From contig NZ_WJFD01000003.1 in the NCBI RefSeq assembly GCF_009647655.1, forward strand, positions 620,001 through 684,000: 64,000 bases of DNA. Reading direction: 5' to 3'. Origin of the DNA: Chitinophaga sp. SYP-B3965 (GTDB lineage Bacteria; Bacteroidota; Bacteroidia; Chitinophagales; Chitinophagaceae). This document shows, in pieces, positions 1 to 12,100 of the stretch. How positions within the stretch are numbered: the first letter of the stretch is position 1; every line of letters begins with the position of its first letter. Below the pieces are notes generated by a model that had not been told where the DNA came from, made no database searches, and saw only the letters and a list, made by a program, of their open reading frames with translations. The position numbers were made by a program, and so were the translations under genes.

Positions 1-38
1 TGCAGAGACGATCAATAATAATATTAAAATGCTTTGCT

Positions 39-1892
39 TCATTTTACGGGTGTTAGCGTTACTTCCATCAACTTCATCAATTCCTTTCCTGCTATTTTCT
101 CTGATTTAATTTCCAGTGTGTGTTCTCCTTTTGGCAATGTGATACTTCCGATCTCCTGTTCCTGTAATCCTGATAATACCTGTGCGCTGAGTTTTTTATC
201 ACCGAAGGATACGGTATAACTTCCACCACCTTCTGCTTCGTACTTTAACTTCACAGCATAAGTAACGGGTTCATCATTGCGGGTGAGCCATTTCAGGGAT
301 TGATCGTTCCGCGTCCAGTTCTGTACATAATACCTGTTGGTTTTCCCATCTCCGAATCCAAAACCTTTCCCTTGTTGTGTGGCATCGAATGCCAGCAATA
401 CGTTGGGATAATCTTTTGTGAACAGTGCCTCTGCTTTACTTTCCGGTGCAGGACCTTTTGTTGTTTCCAGTACCAGCACTGTGTTATTTGCATCGGGTGC
501 TTGTTCCGGCACACTGATCTCCCAATTGAAGGGGCTGACCTTCTTTACTACAAGTGATTTGTTGTTTACTAATAATCTTGCACTGTTGATCTTAAAGAAA
601 CCATTCACCAGTAACTTACCATCCTTCGGCCATTTGAAAACATGCAGGTACTTTTTATCTCCCTTCTGTGTTACAACGCCCCATGGCTGTGGTACATCAA
701 AACCTCCCTGTGCGCCATAAATACTTTCACCGTTCGGCACTAACCAGGCTCCTACTTTATGCAGGATGGTAGTATCTCTTGGATCAATGATGCCATTGCC
801 CATCGGCCCGATATTCATCAGCAGGTTACCGCCTTTTGCGGTTGCCTTTGCCATTAGCTGGATAAAGAATCCTGCTGGTTTGTGGCTGTCATCGAATTTA
901 GAATAACCATATGATTCATTGGTGGTAGGAATGGCTTCCCAATCTCCCGTTACCGGGTAAAATTCCGCGGGACGATCTGCCGTGTTCTTATAATCACCGA
1001 ATGAAACAACGGAACTTCTTGCCAAACGGCCATTCACTACTACTTTATTATCAATGTCTCTAATCGCTTTCAGGATCCTTATGTTTTCAGACAGGGGTAA
1101 TTTATGCGGCGTATCAAACCAGATAATATCCGGATGATACTTGCGCAGTAACTCCTGGATCTGCGGGATGGATTTCTCATTTACATACTTCACTGCTTTC
1201 GGCAATAACTCCGGATGTTGATCATACCAGTTAGTTCCGCCGAAGAGATTTTTATCACCGCCGGGATTGTTGTAATCCCAATCGTTGCCCGGTGCATTGG
1301 GATCTTCCCAGTCGAAGGCATGGGAATAATAGAACCCGAATTTAATACCGTATTTCTTACAGGCGGCTGACAGCTCCTGCATGGGATCTCTTTTAAAAGC
1401 AGATTGCTTTAAGGTGTAATCCCCTATGGCGGAAGGATACATAGCTACTCCATCATGGTGTTTAGCCGTGATGATCAGGTAACGCATGCCTGCATTTTTG
1501 ATCAGCTTCACCCAGGCGTCTGCATTAAACTCCGTTGGGTTGAAAGTTTTGATCAGTTTATCTGCATATTCCTGGCGGGGGATCTTTTCCTTCCGCATCA
1601 GGTGTTCTGCGTATCCGCCTACTTTCTTTCCTTTCCATTCACCACCGGGTACTGAATAAACACCCCAGTGAATAAAACAACCGAACTTGGCATCTCTCCA
1701 CCAGGCTATCCTTTCATCATGTTCCTTCATAGAATTTGTCCACCAACCACTCACTGCTTCTGCAATAGCGATGCTGTCCCGCGATGCAGCTTTCTGCATC
1801 AGGATGCCATCATCATCTCCCTTGAACTGGGCAAATGAACTGGCAGATAGAGCTATCAGCGCTGTTGTTATATATGTTCTTACTCCGCTCAT
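39..1892 (-). CDS. GH29 alpha-L-fucosidase with extra C-terminal region
   Basis: This is a secreted or periplasmic exo-alpha-L-fucosidase that removes terminal fucose from glycans by a retaining mechanism. A signal peptide ends near residue 22 (SSFAQ). The GH29 barrel shows [14 protein letters not shown] (about 73-86), the AKHHDG motif with tandem histidines at 145-146, and DIIWFD, whose Asp260 is the likely nucleophile. At 617 residues it is longer than the usual ~450. The last ~130 residues look like an additional beta-sandwich, possibly carbohydrate-binding (inferred). The ATG at 1892 overlaps the stop of the upstream GH95 gene by 4 nt, so translational coupling is likely. It is the last gene of the beta-helix/GH95/GH29 unit. 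The family call is firm; the linkage preference cannot be read from sequence. Confidence 0.93.
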   Translation of the reverse strand: MSGVRTYITTALIALSASSFAQFKGDDDGILMQKAASRDSIAIAEAVSGWWTNSMKEHDERIAWWRDAKFGCFIHWGVYSVPGGEWKGKKVGGYAEHLMRKEKIPRQEYADKLIKTFNPTEFNADAWVKLIKNAGMRYLIITAKHHDGVAMYPSAIGDYTLKQSAFKRDPMQELSAACKKYGIKFGFYYSHAFDWEDPNAPGNDWDYNNPGGDKNLFGGTNWYDQHPELLPKAVKYVNEKSIPQIQELLRKYHPDIIWFDTPHKLPLSENIRILKAIRDIDNKVVVNGRLARSSVVSFGDYKNTADRPAEFYPVTGDWEAIPTTNESYGYSKFDDSHKPAGFFIQLMAKATAKGGNLLMNIGPMGNGIIDPRDTTILHKVGAWLVPNGESIYGAQGGFDVPQPWGVVTQKGDKKYLHVFKWPKDGKLLVNGFFKINSARLLVNNKSLVVKKVSPFNWEISVPEQAPDANNTVLVLETTKGPAPESKAEALFTKDYPNVLLAFDATQQGKGFGFGDGKTNRYYVQNWTRNDQSLKWLTRNDEPVTYAVKLKYEAEGGGSYTVSFGDKKLSAQVLSGLQEQEIGSITLPKGEHTLEIKSEKIAGKELMKLMEVTLTPVK

Positions 1893-4429
1893 TTTACTGT
1901 TATCTCATGTACGCCGGCAGACAGCATCACATTTTGGTCATATACTTTTTTCAGGTTCAGTTCCGGTAATTTGGAAGCATCCTTTATCTCTTTATTCACG
2001 GGAAAGCCATAATCTTTTACAAGGCTGTAATCCAATGTTGGAGGCCCAACGGGAGATTTAATCTGCACAGGTTCAAACGTACGGATCACTTGTTTTCCAC
2101 CTTCATAGGTTGAATGGATCACGGCTTTCACGAGGCGTTTATCTTTCCAGGTAATATCTACTTCAAAACCACCTTTTACTTTTAATCCTTTTACACTGCC
2201 CGTTGGCCATACGGAAGGTAATGCAGGTAATAAATGGATCACACCATCATGGCTCTGCACCAGCATTTCCGTAATACCGGAAGTAACACCAAAGTTGCCA
2301 TCTATCTGGAAGGGCGGATGCGCATCAAAAAGATTTGCATAAGAACCACCGCTGTTATCTGCCACACTCACAGAATCTCCTGATGCGTAAAAGAGTTGTT
2401 TATTCAACATCAGATAGGCATGGTCTCCATCTTCGAGCCTGGCCCACCAGTTGATCTTCCATGCTTTTGACCATCCTGTTCCTCCATCTCCACGTAATTC
2501 CAAGCTACGTTTAGCAGCAGCAGCCAGTTCAGGCTGACGGCGTGGTGTGATCATATTGCCAGGGAACAGACCATAGAGATGTGATAAGTGACGGTGACTA
2601 TCTTTCGCATCATCCCAATCCAGGTACCATTCCTGTAACTGACCCAAACGGCCTGCATGGAAAGGATATAAGTCTTTTAATACACCGTTTATTTTTTCTG
2701 TGAACTGTTTGTCTGTTCTTAATTCATTCGCCGCTTGTACCGTTCTGTTAAGCAGATCATAGATGATAGACATATCCATGGTAGAGGCAATGCTCACACT
2801 TCCTTTCCTGGCACCATCTATCAGGAAATTATTCTCCGGGGAGGTGGAAGGATTGGTTACCCATTGGCCCTGCGGGTTCTTCACCAGCCAGTCCAGCATA
2901 AACTCTGTAGCTCCTTTCATTAAAGGATAAGCTTTATCGCGCAGGAATTTTTCGTCTCCGGTATATGTATAATGTTCCCACAAATGCCTGCACAACCATG
3001 CACCTGCCATTGGCCAGATGGCCCAGCGTGGATCACCTTTCGGATCTTTCCAGTCGAACCCTCCGGAGGGAGAAGACAATGCCCAGATATCCACGTTGTG
3101 ATGTACCGCCCAGCCTTTCATGCCATAATTCACTGCTGCTGTTTTCGCTCCTGTTACAGAAATCTGTTTAATAAAATCGAACAGCGGCTCAGCACATTCA
3201 GAAAGGTTAGCCGTTTCTGCCGGCCAGTAATTCATTTCCGTGTTGATATTGGTGGTATAGTTAGAACCCCATGGTGGCTGCATCTTATCATTCCAGATCC
3301 CTTGCAGGTTCATAGCGGGGCCGCCTTTGCGGGAACCGGCAATCATCAGGTAACGGCCATACTGATATAACAGCGTGGTCAGTTGCGGATCCATATTACC
3401 ACCTGCTTTTGTGTATGCTTTCAGGCGTACATCTGTTGCTTTTGGTCCGGAACCGTCATCACCCAGGTCCAGTTTCACCCGGTTGAATAATTTTGTATAG
3501 TCAGCAATGTGCTGTTGTAATAAAGTGTTGTAATCTTTTGGTTTGTCCAAATATTTTAAGGCTTCTGCTGCAGGATCTTTTCCTTCACTTACCGGGTTCT
3601 TTAAAGCACCGTTGAAACTGGTACCGATGGAAACCAGCAGCACGGCTTCTGTTGCGTTCTTTACCTGTAAGCCATTTTCATCTGCTACACTGCTGCCGTT
3701 CTTCAGTTTTGCCTGTACGTGTACTTCATACTTAATACCATTCTTCGGATCATATTCAAACTTCCTCGTTTCATATGGGCGGTGTGGTACATAAGAAGGA
3801 CATTGCCCACTTAATACGATGTGGCTGCTTGTACGTTTGCTGATCTTAGTGGGCATGGGATTATCAAAGGCCACATGGAAATTCAGGGCGCCTGCCTTTG
3901 AGCTGCGCCAGCGGATCACGAGTAATTGATCCGGATAACTCACAAATGTTTCCCTTGTATATTCCACACCGTTTGAAGTATACTTTACTTTAGCAACAGC
4001 GTTGTTCAGGTTTAATTCTCTTTCATATTTTGTAGCAGTGGCTACCGGCTGATCATTCTTCAATAATAAATTCCCCAGGGTAAGATACCTGGCAGAATAA
4101 GTACCCAGCATTAAACGACTGATGGAATCCGCTTTCATGTATTCCGCATTCCACAAGGCTTGCCGAACAACGAGCAACTGTTCTTTTGCACCGGGATTGT
4201 TACCATCCTTCGGACTGCCACTCCATAAAAATGCTTCGTTCAATTGCAGTTTTTCTTCCTGTACGGTACCAAATACCATCGCGCCAATACGGCCATTCCC
4301 AATGGGCAGGGCTTCATTCCAGTTTGCGGCCGGTTGCTGATACCAAAGCCGGAGCAGGGGATCTGCTTTCTGGCCCAGTGTGAGCAATGGCGCGCTTATT
4401 AATACCAATCCGAAAACGAAACTTCTCAT
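1889..4429 (-). CDS. GH95 alpha-L-fucosidase
   Basis: This is an inverting fucosidase of the type that cleaves alpha-1,2-linked fucose or, in some plant-polysaccharide members, alpha-L-galactose. The signal peptide ends around LLTLGQ. An N-terminal beta domain starts with [19 protein letters not shown], and an (alpha/alpha)6 barrel follows. Visible GH95 landmarks are [19 protein letters not shown] with the paired Asn, PSTSPENNF with the general-acid Glu region, [13 protein letters not shown], and [12 protein letters not shown] with Asp710. The 846-residue length is normal for the family. It starts one nucleotide after the beta-helix gene stops and its own stop overlaps the GH29 start, so the three genes are surely one transcript. 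The two fucosidase families together suggest a substrate with more than one fucose linkage (inference). Confidence 0.93.
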   Translation of the reverse strand: MRSFVFGLVLISAPLLTLGQKADPLLRLWYQQPAANWNEALPIGNGRIGAMVFGTVQEEKLQLNEAFLWSGSPKDGNNPGAKEQLLVVRQALWNAEYMKADSISRLMLGTYSARYLTLGNLLLKNDQPVATATKYERELNLNNAVAKVKYTSNGVEYTRETFVSYPDQLLVIRWRSSKAGALNFHVAFDNPMPTKISKRTSSHIVLSGQCPSYVPHRPYETRKFEYDPKNGIKYEVHVQAKLKNGSSVADENGLQVKNATEAVLLVSIGTSFNGALKNPVSEGKDPAAEALKYLDKPKDYNTLLQQHIADYTKLFNRVKLDLGDDGSGPKATDVRLKAYTKAGGNMDPQLTTLLYQYGRYLMIAGSRKGGPAMNLQGIWNDKMQPPWGSNYTTNINTEMNYWPAETANLSECAEPLFDFIKQISVTGAKTAAVNYGMKGWAVHHNVDIWALSSPSGGFDWKDPKGDPRWAIWPMAGAWLCRHLWEHYTYTGDEKFLRDKAYPLMKGATEFMLDWLVKNPQGQWVTNPSTSPENNFLIDGARKGSVSIASTMDMSIIYDLLNRTVQAANELRTDKQFTEKINGVLKDLYPFHAGRLGQLQEWYLDWDDAKDSHRHLSHLYGLFPGNMITPRRQPELAAAAKRSLELRGDGGTGWSKAWKINWWARLEDGDHAYLMLNKQLFYASGDSVSVADNSGGSYANLFDAHPPFQIDGNFGVTSGITEMLVQSHDGVIHLLPALPSVWPTGSVKGLKVKGGFEVDITWKDKRLVKAVIHSTYEGGKQVIRTFEPVQIKSPVGPPTLDYSLVKDYGFPVNKEIKDASKLPELNLKKVYDQNVMLSAGVHEITVK

Positions 4430-4430
4430 A

Positions 4431-6002
4431 TTATCTTAGTTTACCCTCTCCTTTCCAAGCTGCCAGTAATTCCCAGATATTTCCGGATGCCTGTGCTTTA
4501 GTGATGGTGTTATCAACTGCTTTATCTCCCAATCTTTCTTTCAACTGTTGCAGATACAGGCTGCGGGGTGATACCGGTGTACCCCAGCTTTCCCAGTAAC
4601 CTGTAGTTCCGTCCTGTTTTTGTCCGGTGCAACCAATGGCCCAGTTCTTTGAACCCGGTGCGCTGGTTACTTTAAGATCACTTTTGTAAGAGTGATTATT
4701 CCAGAACATCACCTGTGCACCAGACCATCCATGGCCACTTCCCATAGCCCCGCGATTTTGCACCCTTATCTGACCGCCATAAATATTATCAAACAACAAA
4801 CCGGTTGCCCAACGGTGATGCGGACCAATGTCCGCATAAGTATCCGTGGCATAACAATCCAGGAATACATTCGGGCCGGGCACCACAGAACCTGTTACAA
4901 AATCATGCCGTCCGCCGCGGGAATAGCAACGGTTCAATAAATTAAATGCTGAACCGCTTTCTATTACAAAAGAATATTTCCTGCCGCCGGTGGTGATGGA
5001 TTTAGGATCCAGCATCGCACATTCCATTACCGTATTATAAACAGATTGCGATTCGATGGATACACAGGCATAACCGAAATACTTTGCTGTTACCTGTTTC
5101 ACCCAACAATTCTCTGCCCGTAACAAAGCCACTGCATCCCATCCGTGATCTTCACTGGTATCTGTTTTATAGGCAGATTCCATCCGCATGTTTTCAATAC
5201 CACAGTTGCTGATGCGGCCATTTCTCTTTGCTTTATAAATATACCCTCCGCCATGCTGCACCCGTATAGGATCAACAACAGGCTCTTTTAGGGTGAGTTG
5301 ATTGCCGGTTATTTTGACAATCGTTCTCTCAAATTCTGCTTTATATGCGTTAGGCTTCCAACCGAACTGTGCCGTATTGAGATCATCTATCCATAACTGA
5401 TTCGGCGTACGCACCAGCATAATACTATCTCCCGCTTTAAATCCTGCAGCATTTTCTACTTCCAGTACAGTTGCTCCTGTGGGCAGATATTGTGTAGTAA
5501 TGTTACTACGGTTACTTTCACTACCATGGCCTTTCCCTTCTCCTTTGATGCGGATAAAGCTATGCTGACCGGGTACGAGGTCCTTTAATATTGTACCATC
5601 TGCTCCTTGTCCTTCTCCTCTTAATACTACACCACTTTTTGAAATGGTGAGCAGTCCATTTAATTCATACGTACCTGCTTTCAGCAGGATGGCTCCACGG
5701 ATACCATTTTTATCAAGCGGGAGTTGTTCCACTGCATGAATGGCATCTTGTATATATTGATGATTATCTCCGGCCTGAGGACTTAAAGTCTTCTTTACGG
5801 ATACTTCCGGCAGCGTTATACCGCCTCCTTTGTAACCAGCATGAGAATAGTCAGGTACCTTATTAATACTGTTGCTCTCTCCTTCATTGGCGTAGGTGGC
5901 ATAGATCAGTTTACCATTGCTTCCGGTTTGCACCAGTTTGCTTTGTTGACCGTAGGCCCCGACAGCCGCGAGTGTTAATACTACAATTGCGTGGAACTTC
6001 AT
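4431..6002 (-). CDS. Secreted right-handed parallel beta-helix protein (pectate-lyase-like fold)
   Basis: A signal peptide ([19 protein letters not shown]) supports the ATG at 6002 rather than a longer reading frame. Residues ~85-150 match the N-terminal cap and first coils of pectate-lyase superfamily beta-helices ([36 protein letters not shown]). Repeated short Asn/Gly-rich coils run to about residue 480. The catalytic chemistry is not evident: proteins of this fold include lyases, glycosidases and epimerases. It is the first gene of a unit with GH95 and GH29 fucosidases and is probably the backbone-cleaving or glycan-processing member (inference). Two LacI-type palindromes lie in its upstream region (6185-6263). 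The substrate is unknown. Confidence 0.8.
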   Translation of the reverse strand: MKFHAIVVLTLAAVGAYGQQSKLVQTGSNGKLIYATYANEGESNSINKVPDYSHAGYKGGGITLPEVSVKKTLSPQAGDNHQYIQDAIHAVEQLPLDKNGIRGAILLKAGTYELNGLLTISKSGVVLRGEGQGADGTILKDLVPGQHSFIRIKGEGKGHGSESNRSNITTQYLPTGATVLEVENAAGFKAGDSIMLVRTPNQLWIDDLNTAQFGWKPNAYKAEFERTIVKITGNQLTLKEPVVDPIRVQHGGGYIYKAKRNGRISNCGIENMRMESAYKTDTSEDHGWDAVALLRAENCWVKQVTAKYFGYACVSIESQSVYNTVMECAMLDPKSITTGGRKYSFVIESGSAFNLLNRCYSRGGRHDFVTGSVVPGPNVFLDCYATDTYADIGPHHRWATGLLFDNIYGGQIRVQNRGAMGSGHGWSGAQVMFWNNHSYKSDLKVTSAPGSKNWAIGCTGQKQDGTTGYWESWGTPVSPRSLYLQQLKERLGDKAVDNTITKAQASGNIWELLAAWKGEGKLR

Positions 6003-6184
6003 GTAATCTGTTGTAACGTGGTTTACCAGCTTCTGCCCTCCACAGGAAGTACGGCATCTACAAACCGTACAGCCCGTGAATTGCAGCAAAAGCATGATCT
6101 TAATAGTAATGAAAAAACGTGTCTAATCTTCATAACGCGGTGCCCTCGTGGGCATATAAAAAAAGAGTTTATTGTTCTAATCTT

Positions 6185-6198
6185 TGCAAACGTTTGCA
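6185..6198. promoter_or_regulatory. LacI-type operator palindrome (proximal)
   Basis: TGCAAACGTTTGCA is a perfect 14-nt palindrome with the central CG typical of LacI/GalR/PurR-family operators. It lies about 185 nt upstream of the beta-helix gene start. The 12-nt core recurs at 53636-53647 upstream of the GH105 gene. Confidence 0.7.
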
Positions 6199-6251
6199 TC
6201 CTTAGGGACACTTGTGCGCAATAAAGGTATTGAATCCGTTACACAAATTAT

Positions 6252-6263
6252 GCAATCGGTTGC
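6252..6263. promoter_or_regulatory. Degenerate LacI-type operator (distal)
   Basis: GCAATCGGTTGC is a near-palindrome matching the GCAAACGTTTGC core at 10 of 12 positions. It lies about 55 nt further upstream than the perfect site. A weak minus-strand -7-like element (TACCTTTA, plus-strand 6222-6229) falls between the two sites, compatible with looping repression. The rest of the 6003-6310 interval shows no gene. Confidence 0.45.
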
Positions 6264-6310
6264 ACATACTTGCACATTATTTTAACCTTTCTTGATATTG
6301 AATTAGCATT

Positions 6311-7606
6311 TCACAGCGCGGGGCTGGAAAAACCCAGGGATTTCAGGCCTTTTTTGATGTCCGGATGACTCATAAAAAGCCGCCAGAGCAGCCCTGAGCG
6401 GTAGTTTTCGATCATTACCACAATAGGGCCCTGGTCTATGGCCAGGTATTGGTAGTCATACCAGTTATGGGATTCGGAGAAAGCATCGTAGAAGCCAAAT
6501 TCCCCCCAAAGCCTTGCCCCTACTTTGTTGTAGAAGTATTTGAGGGCCTGCATGGAATAGACGGGGGTGTAAGGAAAAGAGGATAATGCGGCAGTAGGTG
6601 TTATAACACCGAGATCATTAGTGGGGGAATGTGCATTGTAGAATTCATGATTATCGCTGGCGGTTAGGCCCCAGCAATCTGCGCTGTATCCTTTATATTG
6701 TTTGGGATTATTAATACAATACTGGCGATTGATCAAAGTATGGTTGGTGTTCTGCTCCCAGTAATCTGCATACTGGTCTTTTAATCCACGCGGGTCCAAA
6801 CCCAGGAATGAATAATGCGCAAAGAAAAGCGGGCCACCGTAATCAAAACCCAGCGGTAATTTGATCCCCAGGAATTCTTTTCCGTTCTTAAAGTAATTAC
6901 TCACTGCCCAGCCCTGGTGGTAGGCTTTAGGGGACACCCGGAAATTAGGAGAGGAAGCCCCCAGCACATAAGTGATCAGGCATTCATTCCAGCCACGGAT
7001 GGTATGATTCATAGACCATCCGTTGTTGGGCGACCAATGCCAGTATAATACATCCTGCCCTCCCTGTGTGTACCAATTCCATTCTGCATCATTCCACAGC
7101 CCGGTGATCCTGTTCCGCAATTCCTGTTCTTTTGGGGTATTGCGATCAAAGTATTGCTGCACGGCTAATAAACCCTGGAACATAAATGCAGATTCCACCA
7201 GGTCTCCTCCATCATCTTTTCGGCTGAAGGGAATGGTTTTACCGGTGGCCCCATTCATCCAGTGTGGCCAGATGCCGTGGTAGTGATCTGCTTTTGACAG
7301 GAACTGTACGATCTTTAATAAACGTTCCAGCCCCTGTTCCCGTGTAACGAATTTTCGTTCTATTCCTACCAGGATAGCCATCACGCCAAAACCGGAACCA
7401 CCAATGGTAACGACTTCCGGAGTGGTAGTACGTTCAGGTGCTAAGCCAGATACGGGATGCGCAAACTTCCAGAAATAATCAAAGGTTTTCTGTTGCACGA
7501 GGGTGAGCAAAGCAGAGTCCCCCAGTTGTGGCCGGGGGATCTGTTTCTTTTGTGCGGCAACCGGTAATGCGGTGCCAATAAGCAGGCTTAATAATAAGAT
7601 GCGCAT
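6311..7606 (-). CDS. GH144-like endo-beta-1,2-glucanase (glucoamylase-like domain)
   Basis: The protein has a signal peptide (LLIGTALPVAAQ) and one domain of about 400 residues of the family once named 'putative glucoamylase', now largely GH144, whose characterised members cleave beta-1,2-glucan. Family landmarks are QQKTFDYFWKFAHP, RTTTPEVVTIGGSGFGVMAI, GIWPHWMNG, DGGDLVESAF, WHWSPNNGWSMNH and GWNECLITYVLGASSP. The ATG at 7606 is preferred over an in-frame TTG just upstream because it sits in a TGATG stop/start overlap with SusD. That makes it the last gene of the sigma/FecR/SusC/SusD operon, so it likely trims the glucan that SusCD imports. No GH3 beta-glucosidase partner lies in the window. 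The fold call is strong; the beta-1,2 specificity is inferred. Confidence 0.82.
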   Translation of the reverse strand: MRILLLSLLIGTALPVAAQKKQIPRPQLGDSALLTLVQQKTFDYFWKFAHPVSGLAPERTTTPEVVTIGGSGFGVMAILVGIERKFVTREQGLERLLKIVQFLSKADHYHGIWPHWMNGATGKTIPFSRKDDGGDLVESAFMFQGLLAVQQYFDRNTPKEQELRNRITGLWNDAEWNWYTQGGQDVLYWHWSPNNGWSMNHTIRGWNECLITYVLGASSPNFRVSPKAYHQGWAVSNYFKNGKEFLGIKLPLGFDYGGPLFFAHYSFLGLDPRGLKDQYADYWEQNTNHTLINRQYCINNPKQYKGYSADCWGLTASDNHEFYNAHSPTNDLGVITPTAALSSFPYTPVYSMQALKYFYNKVGARLWGEFGFYDAFSESHNWYDYQYLAIDQGPIVVMIENYRSGLLWRLFMSHPDIKKGLKSLGFSSPAL

Positions 7607-9099
7607 CAATAATTTGGATTTTGTTCTAAACGCCCGCCGCTTAAGAGGATCTGCTCTTGCGGGATGGGGAATAATTCATGTTTTCCGTCTACAAAGTTCT
7701 TTCCATGTGCTCTCATCACTTGTCCTGCACGTCCTTGTCTTACCAGGTCCCAGAAACGATCATGTTCCATGGCCATTTCCACTCTCCTTTCTTTCCAGAT
7801 AGCTAAGCGCATGTCTGCTTGTCCTGCTGCAGGGGCATCTGGTAATCCGGCACGTTTGCGGATGATGTTCAGTTTTGCCAGTGCTTCTCCTGCGCTACCT
7901 ATTTCATTTGCCGCTTCTGCATAGATCAGCAACACTTCTCCGTAACGCAGCACGCGGAGGTTTTTGGGCGTACGATCCGGGCTACCGCAATAAGGTTCCT
8001 GTGTACGACTGTGATAAGCTTTATAATTATACCGGTCGTTTTCCACGGAATCCCTGGAAGGTACCCTAAAGCCATCCCATAACGTTGTACCGTTCGGCTC
8101 TATGGTAATAATGGTACCTGCTTTGCGTTTGTCGTTTGGCTCGTAAGCTGCTGCCAGATCTGCGGTGGGATTATTAAATCCGAATCCGAAATCAGACCAG
8201 CCTTTCCTTGCCCGGATACCCTGGCAATTTGCATACAGCTCTATCGCAGAGTTGCAGGCAGCGCTGGTGCCCGTTTGTACCTCAAAGATGGATTCCATTG
8301 AATTAGCCCCCTTTGCACGCCAAATATCGGCATAATTGGAAAGGGTATCATATAACTTTGAATCGATCACGGCTTTGGAGAGATCAAATGCTTTCTGATA
8401 GTCCTTCTTGTAAAGATAAACTTTGGCCAGCATGCCCTGTGCCGCTCCCTTTGTGATACGGCCTACAGGGGTTGCGCCTTTCAGCGGCAAATTATCTACT
8501 GCAAACTGCAGGTCGCTGATGATAAGATCATAGATCTCTGTAGCAGTAGCACGCGTCTGGAATTCATCTGAATTGGCTTCTTCCGGTTTGGGTACACGAT
8601 CCAGTTTAGGCACACCTCCAAAAGTACGTACGAGGTTAAAGTAAAAATACCCGCGCAGGAAACGTACTTCACCGATCAACCTGTTCTTTGTAACATCATC
8701 CAGCGGACTCAATGGTAATTTATCCAATGCCTGGTTTGTTCTGGCAATGGCCTGATAATAACCCGTCCAGAAATTCTGCACGTTGCTATTAGCCGGTGTG
8801 TAGGTGAAATTATCGATCTCTAATGCAGGACCATAATCCTGTGGTGTACTGCCTTTATCTCCTTCATCACTTGCAATGCTGGTGAGCACTACCATTTGTA
8901 ATCCATGTACATCTGGTCCAAAACCTCCCAGCCACATTACATTATATACACCATTCACGAGGTCTATCGCTGCATTGGGATTGTTCCTGATCTCTTCTTC
9001 CGTTACCCTGCCCTGCGGTGGGATATCCAGAAAACCTTTTCCGCAGCTGACATACATCAGCCCGAAACTTATAAGTAATATACTGATTAGCCTTTTCAT
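7606..9099 (-). CDS. SusD/RagB-family surface glycan-binding lipoprotein
   Basis: This is the outer-membrane, surface-exposed lipoprotein that caps a SusC transporter and delivers oligosaccharides to it. The ATG at 9099 gives a lipoprotein signal ending LMYVSC with lipidation at Cys19. The body shows SusD tetratricopeptide helices (YYQAIARTNQALDKL, RFLRGYFYFNLVRTFGGVP) and the C-terminal SusD region (LRYGEVLLIYAEAANEIG, WKERRVEMAMEHDRFWDLVRQG). At 497 residues it has the expected length. It begins 10 nt after SusC stops and shares one base of its stop with the GH144-like start. The family call is secure; the ligand is inferred from the neighbour as beta-1,2-glucan. Confidence 0.95.
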   Translation of the reverse strand: MKRLISILLISFGLMYVSCGKGFLDIPPQGRVTEEEIRNNPNAAIDLVNGVYNVMWLGGFGPDVHGLQMVVLTSIASDEGDKGSTPQDYGPALEIDNFTYTPANSNVQNFWTGYYQAIARTNQALDKLPLSPLDDVTKNRLIGEVRFLRGYFYFNLVRTFGGVPKLDRVPKPEEANSDEFQTRATATEIYDLIISDLQFAVDNLPLKGATPVGRITKGAAQGMLAKVYLYKKDYQKAFDLSKAVIDSKLYDTLSNYADIWRAKGANSMESIFEVQTGTSAACNSAIELYANCQGIRARKGWSDFGFGFNNPTADLAAAYEPNDKRKAGTIITIEPNGTTLWDGFRVPSRDSVENDRYNYKAYHSRTQEPYCGSPDRTPKNLRVLRYGEVLLIYAEAANEIGSAGEALAKLNIIRKRAGLPDAPAAGQADMRLAIWKERRVEMAMEHDRFWDLVRQGRAGQVMRAHGKNFVDGKHELFPIPQEQILLSGGRLEQNPNY

Positions 9100-9109
9100 G
9101 ATAACGTTT

Positions 9110-12100
9110 TTAAAATGTAACATTCAATCCAACTGCAAACGTCCTTGTGGTAGGATACGGCATCAGTTCTATGCCGCTTTCCAGTGGACTGGCATTGTTC
9201 TGTGCTGAAATGAATCCATCCGCTTTTGGATTGGTGGAGATCATTTCAGGAGAGAAACCACTAAAGCGTTTTACCGTGAAAAGATTCTGAGAGGTGAGGT
9301 AGATCCGCAGCCTGCTCATCTTCATGCGTTCCAGTAATTGTTTAGATAAGGTATAACCCAGCGTGAGGTTATTGAGGCGGAAGAAATTACCGGACTCAAT
9401 GAAATAGGTGGAAGCCGGGATGCTGCTGTTGAGGACTCTTGGATCTGTTGCTGAAGGGCGAGTAGATGTCCAGCGTTTATCAGCGTAATCTGCTTCTATG
9501 TTATCCGTGATCTCGTAGCGGAATGCTTTTTTACCGTTGTATATCTTATTACCGGCATTGCCGTAAAAATCCACACTCAGGTCTAAACCTTTGTAATTTA
9601 CACCGGCATTGAGACCGTAATATAACTTAGGCTGATAGGAACCTGCATAGATCTTGTCATCTACTGTGATACTGCCATCATCATTTACATCCCTGTAACG
9701 CAGATCGCCTGGTTTAGCATCGGGCTGGATCTTTTGCCCGTTCTTATTCAGATAGGCATCTACTGCTGCCTGATCTACGAACACACCCTGTGCATCATAC
9801 ACATAAAAACTACCAATGGGATAACCACTGGCTGTTTTTGTTACTGGTCCCTGGCCGCCCACACCACCTTTCAACAATGGCTGGCCCTGGTTGAGACCGG
9901 TTACTTTGTTATCATTCAGGGTGAGGTTGCCCCCAAATGTATAATCGAAACCATCACTGATCTTATCTTTCCATTGCAGCGTGAATTCCCATCCTTTGTT
10001 GACGAATGAACCGGCATTGGTGATATATTCATTATCCGGATCGCCCAACAGACCAGGGATCTTTACGCCCACCAGCGCATCGATGGTTTTCTTGTTATAG
10101 TAGTTTATTTCACCGGTTAGTTTTTGTCCGAGGGAAGTAAACTCCAATCCAAAATCATACTCTTCCGTGGTTTCCCATTTGAGATTGCGGTTCTTGATAT
10201 CTGCCAGGCTGGTACCCAGTGTAGCTTTGCCATCAAAGAAATATTGCTGGCCGGTGCTGCCGGTTAGCACATACAGATTGGACTCAATATTATCATTACC
10301 AATACGCCCCCAGCTGCCGCGCAGTTTCAGGAAGTCGAAGATCTTCTGGTCCTTCAGGAAGGCTTCCTGTGAAAGCACCCAGCCCACACCTACAGCAGGA
10401 AAATAACCATTGCGGTTTTCTGAAGGGAAACGGGAAGAGGCATCGTTCCGGAAGGATACGGTAGCGAGGTATTTATCTTTATAACTATAGTTTACACGGC
10501 CAAGAATGGAGGCACGCGCATATTTATCACCATCTGCGGTAACAGTGGAGGTGTTGGGATCTCCTGCAATCAGGTACCAGAGGTCTGTACTGATAGGCAC
10601 ATTCCTTCTGCTGCCTTCAATATATTCTCCCTGGTATTTTTGTGCAGTATATCCTGCCAGCACGGTGAGATCATGATCGCCGAAACGTTGCTGAAAAGTA
10701 GCGGTATTATCCCAGAGCCATTCCTGATTCTGTTCTTTCACCATGGTCAACTGACTTTCCGGACGTTGCTGGTTACCTCCTGCTATGAGGAAAGTGGATT
10801 CGTCATTCAGGAATTGAAAGTTATACTTCTTCCTGTTAAAGTTGGATTGGTTTACACTCATGCTGGAACGCAGCTTGAGGAATTTCCAGGGAGAGTATTC
10901 CAGGTAAGTAGTTCCCTGTACACGGCCTTCCTGGAGTTTATCATTGTTCTTATCAATGGTGAGCGCAGGGTTACCTACGTTGCCGAAAGCCGCGGTATTA
11001 CCATATTTCCCGTTCTGCATAACAGGGATCAATGGAGAGGCGCGATAGGTATTGGTATAAATTCCCTGCAAATCTACATACTGCGTATTGGAACGCATGT
11101 AAGAGAACTGCGCCACGAATTTCAACTTATCGTTGATGTTGTATTCGTTGTTGGAGCGGATAGTTAACCGATCATATTTATTAGTGTTCACCACCCCTTC
11201 ATCTGTGAGATATCCTGCATTGAAATAATAGAGGAATTTCTCTGATCCGCCGGAGAGGGAAATATTATGTACCTGCTGGAATCCCTTCCGCAGAACAGCA
11301 TCATACCAATTGGTGGATACATTATAACCGGGCAGGGTAACATTAGGCGCTGCATCTTTCAGGTAATCTGTATACTGCGTACTGTTCGCCATTTTAACGA
11401 GATGGGCTACTTCTCTGAATCCAGCGTTCATGTTATAGCTTACTTCCATCTCCCCGATCTTCCCACGTTTGGTGGTAATGATCACTACGCCATTGGCAGC
11501 CCGCACACCGTAAATGGCGGCGGAGGATGCATCTTTCAGGATGTCCATGGAAACAATGTCTGCCGTGTTGATATTCCTGATATCATTGGTGAGCACACCA
11601 TCCACTACATATAAAGGTTCTGCACCAGCCAGCATACTACCAGTACCGCGCACACGTACAAGTGGTTGTGACCCTGGTGCGCCGGAACTGATGATCTGCA
11701 CACCGGCCAGTTTTCCCTGTACACCTTGTGTGGCAGCATTTACCGGTTGCTTAGTTAATTCCTCTCCCCGCACGCTACCGATAGATCCTGTGAGGTCTCT
11801 TTTGCGGCGGGTGCCATATCCTACTACCACTACCTGTTCCAACTCACTGGTAGATGCATTCATCACTACATTCAATTCTGTTCTTCCATCCAGTGCTATC
11901 TCCTGCGGATCGTATCCGATATAAGAGAACAGCAATGTTACATTGGCATCGGGCGCATTCAACGTAAAAGCGCCATCCGGTGTGGATACAGTTCCCACAC
12001 TGGTACCTTTTACCTGGATGGTTACACCGGGGATGGGCTGACCATCTTTATCCTTTATGGTTCCTTTTATGGGAACAGCGATATTTGTTTGCACAGTGAT

